Shown here piece after piece: positions 1 through 9,878 of a stretch of DNA of 64,000 nucleotides (the first letter of the stretch is position 1; the number at the start of each line of letters is the position of its first letter). The stretch spans positions 186,001 to 250,000 of the forward strand of contig CAWEIS010000028.1 of NCBI GenBank assembly GCA_963809205.1. The letters run 5' to 3'. Below the pieces are notes generated by a model. The model saw only the letters and a program-made list of their open reading frames with translations. It had not been told where the DNA came from and ran no database searches. Made by a program: the position numbers and the translations under genes. Source of the stretch: DATLLN01 sp963809205 (GTDB lineage: Bacteria; Actinomycetota; Thermoleophilia; Gaiellales; JAICJC01).

Positions 1-215
1 AAGAGCCATTTCAGAGAGCCTTTCGGGTCGTTGCCGATGGCCACGGTCAGGCCGCGTCATCGTTAGGAGCCACCGTGAGTGTGCGGGCGAGCGGAAAATC
101 TGTCAAGCTGCAGCGAGTACCCGGCGGGCGAGCCGCGACGAGCCGTTTGCCGGCGTCCGCGCGCAGCGGCACGGGCCGCCCACTCTCGGCGGGCGGCCGT
201 GATGCGCCCTCTGTG

Positions 216-902
216 CTACCCGTCGATAGGGACGACGCGGCGGGCGCTGCCCTTGACCGGGTCGCGCACCGTGCGGTCCGGCACGCGGATGACCGACACC
301 ATGCCGTCCGAGACATCGAACACAGTCGCGGATCCGGTCGGCAACTTGAACTGCCAGTCGCCGTCTGACTCGCCTTCGATACGGAGCACTGCGAGTCTGA
401 CCATCGCACCATGCGTGACGGCCGCGATCGACTCACCCGGGTGCTTCATGCCGATGTCGATCAGCGCCTCGACGACGCGGTCGGCAGCATCCGACAGGGA
501 CTCACCGCCAGGGCAGTGCGCGCGCTCGGGCTCCTCGGCGTAAAGGCGGAAGAGCTCGGGATTGCGCGCGGCGCACTCCTCCTTCGTCAGCCCCTCCCAC
601 TCGCCGTACTCGACGTTGATCAGGCCGGCGTGGTCAACCACGTCCGAGGCCCCGGAGCATCGCGAGATCGCGATTCCGACGTCACGGGCACGCTGGAGCG
701 GGCTCGAGTACACGGCGGTGATGCCGAACGGTGCCAGTGCTTCCGCCGCCTGAACGGCCTCGGCCTGACCGACCTCGTCGAGCGGCACGTCGCGCCGCCC
801 TCGGAAGCGCACCTGCGCGTTCATCACGGTGCGACCGTGACGAACGAGATTGATCCGGCACGTGCCACGGCCGGGAACGGCATTGGAGCCTGCGTCCTGC
901 AT
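216..902 (-). CDS. Histidine phosphatase family protein (phosphoglycerate-mutase-like)
   Basis: This is a 228-residue cytoplasmic protein of the histidine phosphatase (branch 1) family, which removes phosphate through a phosphohistidine intermediate. The RHG motif lies at residues 21-23 (LVRHGRT), the second catalytic His is H164 in VTHGAMV, and the family's YGEWEGLT segment lies between them. I chose the ATG at 902 because a G-rich ribosome site lies about 9 nt upstream and the catalytic motif sits near the N terminus; an in-frame ATG at 956 and a TTG at 965 would add 18-21 residues. It is followed upstream on the same strand by a sulfotransferase gene. The substrate cannot be told from sequence; sugar-phosphate, phosphoglycerate or cobalamin-type substrates are all possible. 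Confidence 0.88.
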   Translation of the reverse strand: MQDAGSNAVPGRGTCRINLVRHGRTVMNAQVRFRGRRDVPLDEVGQAEAVQAAEALAPFGITAVYSSPLQRARDVGIAISRCSGASDVVDHAGLINVEYGEWEGLTKEECAARNPELFRLYAEEPERAHCPGGESLSDAADRVVEALIDIGMKHPGESIAAVTHGAMVRLAVLRIEGESDGDWQFKLPTGSATVFDVSDGMVSVIRVPDRTVRDPVKGSARRVVPIDG

Positions 903-993
903 CACCGAGAATCCCCCCTGGTTCAATGGTGTTCGTTCGGTGAAGGATCCCTGCATGTCCGGCAATCGTCAAGGGTCACGTGATCTGGGTTGC

Positions 994-1818
994 TCAGCGC
1001 TCGACGAACGTCCGGTAGATCTCCACTGCCCGGCGGCGACGCCGATCGAGCTCCGCGACGAGGTAGCGATCGCGCATCGCCGCCTTGCGCGCCTCTTTGT
1101 ACGCGGACGGTCGCGCCACCCGGTCTTCGAACGGCGAGGGGGCGCCGCCTGTGGGCGCAACGTCACCCGCAGAGCGGCGGCGAGCGGCCGCCAGGTCGTC
1201 AAGGGTCTCGAGCCCTGACATCACGTACCCGATGTGGGCCTCCCACGGTGGACGACGGGCGCGCTCGTCGATGAACGCGAACACCCGCTCGGGGAAAGCG
1301 CCGACAGTATCGGGCTCGGCGAAGCTGGTGCCGAACCGATCGTTGACCTCTCGGACAACGCTGTTGAAATCGCTCGTGACGCGACGGAAGTCGCCGACGA
1401 TGAACCCGCATCGATGTGGCAACAGCGCATCGTAGAACCGCGTGTAGGCGTCCAGGAGCTGAGGCGCCGACGTGTGCGGCTCGCGCAGAAGGCAGGACAT
1501 CACCACGTCCTCCGGTTCCCGGATCGTGACGAGCGTCGGGACGCCGCGCTGCACGGCGTCGATGATGTGCGCCGGCGAGTGAATGAGATGGGCCAGCCGC
1601 ACCGGCTTCGGCTGCGCGAGTTGGAACGCGACCGCCGCGTACACGCACGCGCTGCGGGTGAAGCCGTCGATCAGCATCTCGCTTGCGTCGCAGACCATCA
1701 TGTGCCCGTACTTGCGGCGCGCGAACGGCAGGTACCACGAGTGCTCGGCCGCGCGGCTGCGCAGCGTCCAGCGGACGTGCCGGGCGTACCGGCCTGGCCA
1801 CGATGCTCCCCGTCCCAT
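994..1818 (-). CDS. Sulfotransferase-like protein with altered PAPS loop
   Basis: A 274-residue protein clearly paralogous to the sulfotransferase encoded at 2976-3776. Shared blocks include FQLAQP.PVR.AH, the strand RGVPTLVTIREPEDVVMSCLL (the 3'-phosphate-binding region) and VTSDFNSVVREVNDRFGTSF. The 5'-phosphosulfate loop, GFPRSANTF in the paralog, reads GFTRSACVY here, so Pro, Asn and Thr are all replaced. Binding of PAPS is therefore uncertain. The ATG at 1818 is preferred because GGAG lies 5 nt upstream; a TTG at 1827 is also open. It is on the opposite strand to the next four sulfotransferase-region genes, separated from them by about 225 nt with no gene. It may be a degenerate or re-purposed paralog. 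Confidence 0.8.
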   Translation of the reverse strand: MGRGASWPGRYARHVRWTLRSRAAEHSWYLPFARRKYGHMMVCDASEMLIDGFTRSACVYAAVAFQLAQPKPVRLAHLIHSPAHIIDAVQRGVPTLVTIREPEDVVMSCLLREPHTSAPQLLDAYTRFYDALLPHRCGFIVGDFRRVTSDFNSVVREVNDRFGTSFAEPDTVGAFPERVFAFIDERARRPPWEAHIGYVMSGLETLDDLAAARRRSAGDVAPTGGAPSPFEDRVARPSAYKEARKAAMRDRYLVAELDRRRRRAVEIYRTFVER

Positions 1819-2044
1819 CGTCTCCAAGGTACTGGAAAGCCGAGGAGCCGGGCAGCAGGGCCCGTGTTTGCGCCTCGCCGACCCCCGTGTAGCATGGACG
1901 CAGCGAACGGTCGGCCACCCTCGAGGGCGAAGGAGCTCACGTCAGACGCATCGCAGCATCGCTGGAACGGCTCGTGGACGCCCTCGACCCGATCGTCCAG
2001 TCCGTGATCCGCCGCATCGTCACGCACCGGAGCAGGTGAACCGC

Positions 2045-2952
2045 ATGGCGAGCGACGTGGGTCAACCCCGGCACGACGAGGCCCCTGCCGCGGGGTCGAC
2101 GATCCGTGATCCGACGGTGATCTTCCTGCACGTCGGGAAGACCGGAGGCTGGACGTTGCGACAGGTGCTGTACCGCAACGTCGGCCGGTCTCAGGTGATG
2201 CGCGTCAAACCGCCGCGCGAACGACCCCGAGGCTTCCTGAACGTGCAGCCGCTCGAGGACTTCGCGGCCTTATCGTCGGCCGACCGCGAACGACCGCGGC
2301 TGATCGTCAGCCACATGATCTTCGGCATTCACGAGTCCGTACCACGGCCGTCGACGTACATCTCGATGCTCAGGCACCCGGTCCCCCGTGCCATCTCGCA
2401 GTACCGTCACGTCGGTGCGCACGCCTGGGCATCGCCTGCACGAACGCGCAGCCGCCGGCATGACGATCGAGGAGTACGTCACAAGCGGAGTGGCGCTGGA
2501 GATGGACAACGCGCAGACGCGTGCCATCGCGGGAGACGTCGAAACGCCGTTCGGCGAATGCGGTCGGGACATGCTGGAGCGTGCAAAGCGGCACATCGAC
2601 CAGCACTTCTCGATCGTCGGCCTGACCGAGCGATTCGACGAGACCCTGCTGTTGCTGGACAGCGCATTAGGATGGCGGAACCTCTACTACGTCCGCACCA
2701 ACTCGGCTCCCGACACGCAGCGAGCGCCGATCAGCGAGTCCGCCAAGCGAGCGATCGCGGCGCAGAACTGGCTCGACTGCGAGCTGTACGAGTACGTCTC
2801 CGACAGGCTGGATGCGCACCTCCGCGTCATCGTTCCCGACACTGGAGGCGGATCTTCGGCGATTCCGGACGGGGAACCGGCTCTACAAACCCTGGGGGCG
2901 GCTGTGCTATCGGGCAAAGCAGCGGGCGGTGCGAACGTTCGAGCGCACCTGA
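2045..2952 (+). CDS. Sulfotransferase family protein (HxGKTGG type), two frameshifts
   Basis: The reconstructed protein is about 301 residues and is a close paralog of the protein at 8112-8954. The N-terminal PAPS loop reads FLHVGKTGGWTLRQVL, followed by LIVSHMIFGIHE, the RPSTYISMLRHPV block, then EYVTSGVALEMDNAQTRAI and GNRLYKPWG near the C terminus. Two reading-frame changes are needed: one near 2415 (after SQYRHV) and one near 2833 (after HLRVI). Each leaves exactly one extra base and the alignment with the paralog is continuous across both, so sequencing indels are more likely than decay. The stop is at 2950-2952. The next sulfotransferase starts about 24 nt later, so the two are probably co-transcribed. 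Confidence 0.75.
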
Positions 2953-2975
2953 GCGCAGTCCGGCCCCTTGGTCTC

Positions 2976-3776
2976 TTGTCACGCTGGCCAACGGCCTACC
3001 TCACAGTCGCTCGGCTCCGATACGGACCGGAGCGCGTGCTTGGTGACCGCACCGCCGTCGTGATCGAAGGGTTTCCCCGTTCGGCAAACACATTCGCCGT
3101 CAACGCGTTCCAGCTGGCCCAGCCGAGTCCGGTTCGCGTGGCGCACCATCTGCACGAACCGGCCCACGTGCTTGCGGCGGCGCGGCGCGGCGTGCCGACG
3201 GTCTTGCTGGTGCGCGATCCCGAGGACGCGATCGTGTCCTCCGTGCTGCGCAAGCCCGCCCTGTCGATCGGTGGGACGGCGGACCGCTATCAGCGATTCC
3301 ACGACAGCCTCGTGCCCGTCGCGGATCGGCTCGTGGTCGCCGACTTCGATCAGGTCACGTCCGACTTCGGAGCGGTGATCCGACGCGTGAACGACCGCTA
3401 CGGAACCGCGTTCAGCCCCTTCCACCATACGGACGAGAACGTCGCGCGGTGTTTCGCCTTGATCGACGGCCAGAGCCGCGACCGGCCGGGCGTGCAAGGG
3501 GGCGCCGACCGCGTGCTGGCGCGCCCCACCGAGGCCAAGGGCGGCGAGCAAGGCCGACGAATTCGGGAACGTCTCGCCGAAACACTGAGCGACCAGGAAC
3601 GGCAGCGGCTGCGCGAGACGTACGCCCGCTATCGGGCCCTGGCGCGGAATGAGCCGGCGCTGAGCTGGGCGAGCGGACTTGACATCCCGCACGATCCGGC
3701 CTCGGACAATTGCAGCTCCACCCGAGGCCCCGCGACAGAGGAGCAGGCAGGCCCATGCCGAAGCTCGCGAAGCTGA
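2976..3776 (+). CDS. Sulfotransferase (GFPRSANTF type)
   Basis: About 266 residues from a TTG at 2976; a CTG at 2949 overlapping the previous stop is an alternative and no ATG is available before the first motif. The phosphosulfate-binding loop VVIEGFPRSANTFAVNAF is followed by a typical second motif, LLVRDPEDAIVSSVL, and by VTSDFGAVIRRVNDRYGTAF. It transfers sulfate from PAPS to an unknown acceptor, probably a glycan given the polysaccharide genes downstream. It resembles the oppositely oriented protein at 994-1818 but keeps the loop residues that one has lost. The last 22 nt overlap the start of the next sulfotransferase, indicating translational coupling. Confidence 0.8.
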   Translation: MSRWPTAYLTVARLRYGPERVLGDRTAVVIEGFPRSANTFAVNAFQLAQPSPVRVAHHLHEPAHVLAAARRGVPTVLLVRDPEDAIVSSVLRKPALSIGGTADRYQRFHDSLVPVADRLVVADFDQVTSDFGAVIRRVNDRYGTAFSPFHHTDENVARCFALIDGQSRDRPGVQGGADRVLARPTEAKGGEQGRRIRERLAETLSDQERQRLRETYARYRALARNEPALSWASGLDIPHDPASDNCSSTRGPATEEQAGPCRSSRS

Positions 3777-4613
3777 TTGCCCGCAACCAGACGCTCAAGC
3801 AGCGCGCCGTCGTGCCAGCGTACCGGACGCTCGCGCGAGGCAACGTGTTCTATCCCCCGCCCCGCGTGTTCGCGAACAGCTTCCCCAAGGCAGGCACCCA
3901 CCTCCTCGCATCGTTGCTCGGACGGCTGCCGCGGATGATGGCCAGCGGGCTCCACCGCGACCGCGCCGACGTCGACCGTGACGGCTGGGAGCAGCTGGCC
4001 GGCGATCTGGGCACGGTTCGCAACGGGCAGTACGCGACGGGGCACTTTCCCCATGACCCCAGGCTCGTGGCGATGCTCGGCGAGCTGGAGTTCGCGAGCC
4101 TCGTCTGTCTGCGCGACCCCCGCGACATCGCCGTGTCGGCCGTCGGATATGTGATGGCGATGCACGATCATGACCTGCATCGCCGGTTCACGGTGGGGTA
4201 TCGGCACGTTCGGCGACCGCCTGCTCGCAACCATCGCCGGATTCCAGGCGGACGAGCTGGGACGCGGCCAGGAGGACATCGGCACGCGCATCGGCCGGTA
4301 CCTCGCCTGGGCCGAGGAGCCCGGCGTGCTGATCGTCCGGTTCGAGGACCTCGTCGGACCATCCGGCGGCGGGTCGACACGGGCGCAGCGTGACGTCGCC
4401 GCGCGGGTGGCCGACCACGTCTCCCGGCCGCTTCAGGGCAGCGAGCTCGATCGGGTGTGTGCGCAGGTCTGGTCACGGACGAGCTCGACGTTCGCCGCCG
4501 GCCGCACCGGCGGGTGGCGAAAACACTTCGCCGCCGAGCACACCGCAACGTTCAAGCGCGTCTGCGGGCAGCAGCTCATCGACCTGGGTTATGAGCACGA
4601 CCTTGACTGGTGA
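3755..4613 (+). CDS. Sulfotransferase domain protein (NSFPKAGTHLL type), one frameshift
   Basis: About 285 residues after correcting a single extra base near 4190. The PAPS loop is FANSFPKAGTHLLASLL, near residue 45; the second motif is SLVCLRDPRDIAVSAVGYV; after the frame change the protein continues with GIGTFGDRLLATIAGF, LIVRFEDLVGPSGGGS and a C-terminal GGWRKHF box typical of type-1 cytosolic-like sulfotransferases. This is the most canonical sulfotransferase in the window. The ATG at 3755 lies inside the 3' end of the preceding gene. Its TGA overlaps the GTG of the next gene (GTGA), so five genes from 2045 to 5594 look like one operon. Confidence 0.8.
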
Positions 4614-5594
4614 GCAGCCGTCGCCGGCCCCTGCCGGCGACGCTGCCGAGGATGATCGCCACCTCGGTCGTGCGCGCCACAAACCAGGGTGAGAGCCACG
4701 GCGGCGTCTATCTCGTCGATCTGCTCGGCGGCGGCTTCGAGCAGGTGATCGACTGGAACGAGGCGTCGATCTCGTGGGAAGGGCGCGGCGCCGACAGGGG
4801 CCTCAGGGGCATCGCCTTCCACGAGGACCGCGTGCTGCTCGCCGCCAGCGACGAGATCTTCGTGTACGACAGCGGAGTTTCGCCTGGTCGGATCCCACCG
4901 CAACCGCTACCTCAAGCACTGCCACGAGATCGCCGTTGACGGCGACCACCTCTACATGACGTCGACGGGTTTCGACTCGATCCTCGTCCTCGACCTGGGA
5001 AGCGGGCGCTTCAGGGAAGGTCACTGCCTGCGCTTCGGCCGGCGGCACCGCCTTGCCAAACGGGCGGGCCACCGACCGATCCCGTCGTACCGGCAGTTCG
5101 ACCCCGAGGCCGCGGGCGGTCCCGAGCCGGCGGACACGACGCACCTCAACAGTGTCGTTGTCAGCGACGGAATCACATACGCCTGCGGAACCAAGGTCGG
5201 CCACCTGCTCGCGGTTCGAGACGGCCGGATCACGAGCCATGCTGTCACGCCGTATCACACGCACAACGCGCGCCCGTTCGACGGCGGAGCGCTGCTCAAC
5301 CACACCGGAAGCGACAGGATCTGCCTCATCGAGAAGGACGGCACCATGCGCGAATCGCACGCCGTTCCCCGGTATCCCTCCGAGTTGCTGACCAACGTGC
5401 TCGGCGAGGAGCGCGCACGCCAGGGCTTCGGACGGGGGCTCACGACGCTCAACGGCGGCGCGTTCATCGTCGGTGGCTCCTCACCCGCGACCGTCTCGCT
5501 GTACGCGCGTTCCAGCGACGAACCGATCGCCTCGGTCAACCTGACGATGGACGTGCGCAACGCCATCCACGGCCTGGAGGCATGGCCTTTCTAG
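4610..5594 (+). CDS. Beta-propeller-like protein, possibly DUF4915-related, one frameshift
   Basis: The locus encodes about 327 residues if one extra base near 4878 is removed, joining IFVYDS to EFRLVGSHRNRYLKH. The protein has repeated blade-like segments (VYLVDLLGGGFEQV, SILVLDLGSGRF, LLAVRDGRI, RICLIEKDG) and the signature DTTHLNSVVVSDG. The HLN.....G pattern recalls the DUF4915/TIGR03032 family, but I could not confirm membership. No signal peptide is visible, so it is probably cytoplasmic. The GTG at 4610 overlaps the preceding sulfotransferase stop, which suggests a shared role; members of such families often sit in glycan loci, and that role here is inference. Confidence 0.6.
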
Positions 5595-5601
5595 CGTGCG
5601 G

Positions 5602-5619
5602 GGACGCTTGCAAGCGTCC
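5602..5619. terminator. Perfect 18-nt palindrome after operon end
   Basis: A gap-free inverted repeat, GGACGCTTG followed by CAAGCGTCC, starts 7 nt after the stop at 5594 and lies about 75 nt before the next start. It could end the sulfotransferase operon transcript or act as an operator for the phosphoesterase gene. There is no T-run, so factor-independent termination would be weak. Confidence 0.4.
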
Positions 5620-5695
5620 GCAGAACCTGTCATGCTCTTCCACTCAAATCGGCGATGCTCAGCCGAGTGTTTGTGCTTCGAAGGGGACGGAAGCT

Positions 5696-7109
5696 ATGGG
5701 CCACGCACGGACTCGTATTGCGATCGTTGCTGTGTTGGGACTGGTCAACGGTCTTTGGATTGGCGCGAGCGGATCGTCGGGGGTCGGTGACTGCCAGCGC
5801 TGCGCCGTCGCCCGCCGCATCGGCGATCGCGAACTCTCCGATCGAGCATGTCGTCGTTGTCATCGAGGAGAACAGGACATTCGATCAGGTGTTGGGACAC
5901 CTGTGTGTCGACGAAGGGAACCGCTGCGAGGGGACGACGACTGGGAAGAAATCCACGGGTGAGGTGATCACGCTGGTGCCGGAGCCGGACCTTCGCACGG
6001 ACGTGAACCACGGTCACGAGAATCAGCTGATCGGCATGCACGGTGGGCTGATGGACCGCTTCGACCTGGTCAGCGGCTGCAAGGGCAAGAACCGGCCCGG
6101 CTGCCTCGCGCAGATGATCCCGGGGAATCCGAATTCGGCGCAGCTGCCGAACATCTGGCGATACGCGGATACGTATGCCATCGCCGACCACACGTTCGAG
6201 CCGTACACCTCGTCGAGCTGGGTCGCGCACCTGTCCATCGCCGCGGGAACACGCGACTTCTGGCATGGCAACAACCCTGATCCATCGGCATTCCATGCGC
6301 CGGGCAAGGGTTGGGGCTGCAACAGCTTCAAGGACGCGCAGTTCGACGTCAACCAGTCCACCATCGACCTCCGACCGTCGTGCATCCCGGATGCCAACGG
6401 CCAGGGGCCGTATCGCGGTCCGACCTCGCCGCACGTCTCAACGATCTTCGACAGGCTGGACGGGGCGGGGAAGTCGTGGAAGATCTACGTGGCGAACGGC
6501 AACGGGTCGCCGTGGGCGATCTGCCCGTCCTTCGCGTCCTGCTTCAACAGCGCCCAGCACAACAATGTGGTGAAGGACACCCAGCTGCTCCCCGACGCCG
6601 CGAACGGTGCGCTGCCGAATTTCTCCTTCGTGATCCCCAAGGGCGTGAACTCGATGCACCCGAGGTTCTCCGCCCAGCAGGCGGACAACTGGCTGGGCTC
6701 GATCATCGATCCGCTGATGTCGGGCCCGCAGGCGAACTCGACCGCGGTGTTCGTGTTCTGGGACGACTGCGGCTGCCTGTACGACCACGTCAATCCGTTG
6801 CAGTACAACCCCAACTGGGGGCCGCGGTCACCGCTGCTGATCATCAGCCCGTATGCGAAGCCGCGCTACGTCAACAGGACGCCGACGACGTGGGTGGGCA
6901 TCCTGGCCTACGCCGAGCACCTGTTCGGGATTGCACCGCTGGCCGAGATGGACACCCTCGCCTACAACGACCCGACCGGGGGAGCGTGGTACGCGGATGC
7001 CTTCGACTACACGCAGACACCGACGCAACCACCGGCGCTCGCACACACGCCGATCCCCCTGTGGGAACGCAAGCAGATCGCCACGCAGCCACAGGTGGAA
7101 TGGAGCTGA
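5696..7109 (+). CDS. Secreted phosphoesterase family protein (phospholipase C/acid phosphatase AcpA-like), one frameshift
   Basis: About 470 residues. The ATG at 5696 is preceded by GGGGACGG and opens a signal peptide (MGHARTRIAIVAVLGLV...) in one frame. The mature domain continues in another frame from TASAAPSPAASAI. The change falls in a run of five G at 5779-5783, where four would keep the frame. The family metal/nucleophile motif is VVIEENRTFDQVLG; the C-terminal metal motif is FWDDCGCLYDHV, where the usual two glycines are C-G-C. An ORF open from 5655 exists but lacks the signal peptide. The enzyme should act outside the cell on phosphodiesters or phosphomonoesters; a related gene lies at 29654-31337. 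Confidence 0.82.
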
Positions 7110-7128
7110 CAACGGCCCCCAGAGAACG

Positions 7129-8110
7129 CTACGAGGGCCCGGACCAGTCCTCGTCCGAATAAAACCGGCGCGACAGATCCTGTGTCCTCTCACGGACCCG
7201 GTCGACCTCCTCACTGGTCAGTGTGCGCGTCCAGTTCCACATATGCGACGCGCTGTCACGTCGAACCGAATCGGCACGCGATGCTTCCGCGGGATTGGTC
7301 GACGCACTGGTGCCGGCCACCATTCGCTCCACGCCGTCGTCGAACTGGAGATCTAGCTCGGCGAAGACCTGCCGGAACTCGGGGACAGGATTGCGAGACA
7401 GGTCCTCGAGTCGGACGAACAGCCACTCGGGGTGCCGCTCCCTGGAACCCGGCAATGGCGTGGTGCAGAATGAGCCAGAGCAGGATGCCCTGATCGACGA
7501 TGTCCTGCTCCGCCGCCGCGAACCGCTCGATCTCGCCCGCGAACGGCTCGAGCCAGTCCTCCATCAGCAGAGGCTGCGCGAGGAAGTGTTCGAAAGGGTG
7601 CCGCAGGTGAAGCCGCTTCACGCTGGCCGTGAACGCCGCGGGGTGGCGGATGAGCACCGCCACATCCATGCCGAACCGTGACGCCAGCCATTCCGATGAG
7701 AACAGCGCGATCGGATCCTTGAGCACGGGGATCGACCCGCGACGCCGATGGCCTGAAAACGAATACCAGTCGCGCGCCATCCGCGCTGCGTCCTTCGGCG
7801 AACGGAGCGACCGAAGCTCGGCGGCCGGCCGGTACCGCCAGGCGAGCGTATCCGCGACGGCGGACTCGTACGCCTGGCCGTTCTCATCGGTGACGTACGG
7901 AAACCAGTACGGGAACTCCACCGCGCACGTGCCCGGGCGATGCAGGATGCTGAACGGCTCCCAGATCCACCCCACGCCGGCCGGCGATGCCGCCAGCACC
8001 TGGCCCAGCCAGCCGGTTCCGGATCGATGGGATCCGGTGACCAGGATCGGGCGGTGGCGGCGACTCTCCGCCTCGCGCGCGCGGCGGTTGCGGTCGGACT
8101 GCCGCGTCAC
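7129..8110 (-). CDS. Sulfotransferase family protein (GSHRSGTGWLG type), one frameshift
   Basis: About 326 residues after removing one extra base near 7450, which joins HHAIAGFQ to ERHPEWLFVRLEDLS. The N-terminal loop ILVTGSHRSGTGWLGQVL and the block DVAVLIRHPAAFTASV match the two PAPS-binding regions of bacterial sulfotransferases of the SGT type, and FVRLEDLSRNP is the usual acceptor-side motif. The GTG start at 8110 is 1 nt beyond the stop of the next upstream gene (8112), so the two are co-transcribed. Convergent with the phosphoesterase gene, with 19 nt between stops. Confidence 0.78.
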
Positions 8111-8111
8111 C

Positions 8112-8954
8112 TCACGCTGGCTCGCCGGCGCTTCGCGGTGCCTGCAGGCGGGTGTGAAGGCGCTTCGGGAGCGTGTACGTCATCGTCCCCCATGGCTGGT
8201 AGAGACGGTTCCGGCGCTCGAAACGTGCGTACGCGGCCGCGAACCGCGGCTCGCGGTCGATGGCGGCCTGGAGCCGCTGCTCTGCCCAGTCGTACAGCTC
8301 GAGATCCAGTGCGTTCAGACGCTCGATCTCGGCGAGCCCCGCGGGCGAGGGCACGACCCGCTTGGACGCGACGTTCGCACGCACGTAGCTCAGCCGCGAC
8401 CACCCGAACGCCAGCCCGAACAGCACGAGCGACTCGTCGAACCGCTCCGTGAGTCCGACTACCCGGCAGTGCTCCTCGACGTTCCGCTTCGCCAGCTCGA
8501 GAAGTTCCGGAGGGTTCTCCCCATATGGCACCTCGACTGCGCCCGCGAGCGCCCGGGTCTGCGAGTTGTTCATCTCCTGGGCAAGGCCGCTCGCCAGATA
8601 CTCCTCGAGCCCCATGCTCTGTGCCGCCTGATGATGGCGATGACCGGGCGTCCGCCGCACGAATCCGTACTGCGACAGCACAAGCGACACGGGGCGTCGC
8701 AGCAACGTGATGTAGGTCGACGGACGCGGCACCAGCTCGTGCAGGCCGAACACGGTATGGCCGAGGATCAGCCGAGGCCGCGCACGTTCCACCTCGGGCA
8801 GCTTGGCGAAATCGGCCAGCGTCTCCTCCCGCGGCCGCGCGCGGGCACGCACGACCATCATCTCCGACTCGGGGTACTGCCGCCGCAGCACCCGCCGCAG
8901 CGTCGTCCCACCGGTCTTGCCGATGTGCAAGAACACGACCGTCGGCTCACTCAC
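8112..8954 (-). CDS. Sulfotransferase family 2-type protein
   Basis: An intact 280-residue protein beginning with GTG and the loop VVFLHIGKTGGTTLRRVL only 4 residues in. Further conserved blocks are RLILGHTVFGLHELV, RPSTYITLLRRPVSLVLSQY, the LEEYLASGLAQEMNNSQT segment and RNRLYQPWG near the C terminus. The family (sulfotransferase-2/Gal-3-O and heparan type in eukaryotes) sulfates sugars. It is the unbroken template against which the frameshifts in the gene at 2045-2952 can be placed. It sits in a minus-strand run with a glycosyltransferase 33 nt upstream, supporting glycan sulfation. Confidence 0.85.
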   Translation of the reverse strand: MSEPTVVFLHIGKTGGTTLRRVLRRQYPESEMMVVRARARPREETLADFAKLPEVERARPRLILGHTVFGLHELVPRPSTYITLLRRPVSLVLSQYGFVRRTPGHRHHQAAQSMGLEEYLASGLAQEMNNSQTRALAGAVEVPYGENPPELLELAKRNVEEHCRVVGLTERFDESLVLFGLAFGWSRLSYVRANVASKRVVPSPAGLAEIERLNALDLELYDWAEQRLQAAIDREPRFAAAYARFERRNRLYQPWGTMTYTLPKRLHTRLQAPRSAGEPA

Positions 8955-8987
8955 ACGTATCCCCCATTTCCGGATGCCAAGCGGTTC

Positions 8988-9878
8988 TCACCCCGCGCCT
9001 CGATAACAGTGCTGGTACAGCTCCGAGTACTCGCGCGCATCGACGTCGGATGCGAACCAGCGAAGCGACTTGCCGGTTACCGAGCGTCCGCGCAACTGGC
9101 GGTGGTATGCGCCGGACAGCACCTTAGCGGCGCCGTGGGCGAGATGTCCGACACGGCGTGCCCGCATCGCCCCATACCTCCTGCGCACCATGTCGTACTC
9201 GCGCCCGAATCCGTCGTCGCGGTTGAGCTTCTCGAAGAACCCCCGGCGCTCCGTGGCCGTCACCCGCGTGTCGTGCGCGCGGAACACCCCGACCGGGATC
9301 GGCCGGTAGAGGAACCGCTTGCCCTCGGCCGCCAGCCGGAGATACAGATCCCAGTCCATCATCCGGCGCATCTCGACATCGATCGGGTCCGGCCCCAGGG
9401 CGTCGCGGCGGACGATGCAGGACACCGTGCCGATGAAACAGCCGTACGAGCGCAGAACGACGCCGGAGAACCGATGCTGCGGAACGAGGCGCGTCATCCG
9501 CCCCTCTCCGTCCGAGAAGATCGTGTCTCCGTAGACGACGTCGGCGCCCTCGCGATCCCCTGCCGTGACGAGCTCTCCGAGGCCGTCGGGCAGGTAGAAC
9601 TCATCGGCGTTGAGCCACGCGATCCAGCGGCCACGAGCGCGGCGCGCTGCCCGGTTGAGCGCGTCCGACTGACCGGCGTCGGGCTCGGACACCCAGCGCA
9701 CTCGTTCGCCGAGCGACTCCAGCAGCTCCACCGTGCCGTCGGTGGAGGCGCCGTCCTGGATGATGTGCTCGACGGTGATGCCCCGCTGGGCTGCAACGCT
9801 CTCGATCGCGTCGGAAAGGAAGTGGGCGTACCCGTACGACGGCGTCAGGACGGACAGATCGATCCCGGAATCGGTCAC
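8988..9878 (-). CDS. Family 2 glycosyltransferase
   Basis: A 296-residue GT-A fold enzyme. It begins DLSVLTPSYGYAHFLSDAIESV, then HIIQDGASTDGTVELL (nucleotide-sugar binding) and IAWLNADEFYLPDGL, the DxD-like metal motif in which the second Asp is Glu. MMDWDLYLRLAAEG is the usual catalytic-loop ED/WD segment. The GTG start overlaps the upstream polymerase stop by 4 nt (GTGA), so it is the third gene of the unit 14389 to 8988. It should add a sugar to a lipid-linked repeat unit at the cytoplasmic membrane face; donor and acceptor are unknown. Confidence 0.88.
   Translation of the reverse strand: MTDSGIDLSVLTPSYGYAHFLSDAIESVAAQRGITVEHIIQDGASTDGTVELLESLGERVRWVSEPDAGQSDALNRAARRARGRWIAWLNADEFYLPDGLGELVTAGDREGADVVYGDTIFSDGEGRMTRLVPQHRFSGVVLRSYGCFIGTVSCIVRRDALGPDPIDVEMRRMMDWDLYLRLAAEGKRFLYRPIPVGVFRAHDTRVTATERRGFFEKLNRDDGFGREYDMVRRRYGAMRARRVGHLAHGAAKVLSGAYHRQLRGRSVTGKSLRWFASDVDAREYSELYQHCYRGAG

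Noticed and set aside
1..215. Overlapping open frames on both strands at the window start.
   Set aside because: None has a family motif, ribosome site or sensible composition; I see no gene here.
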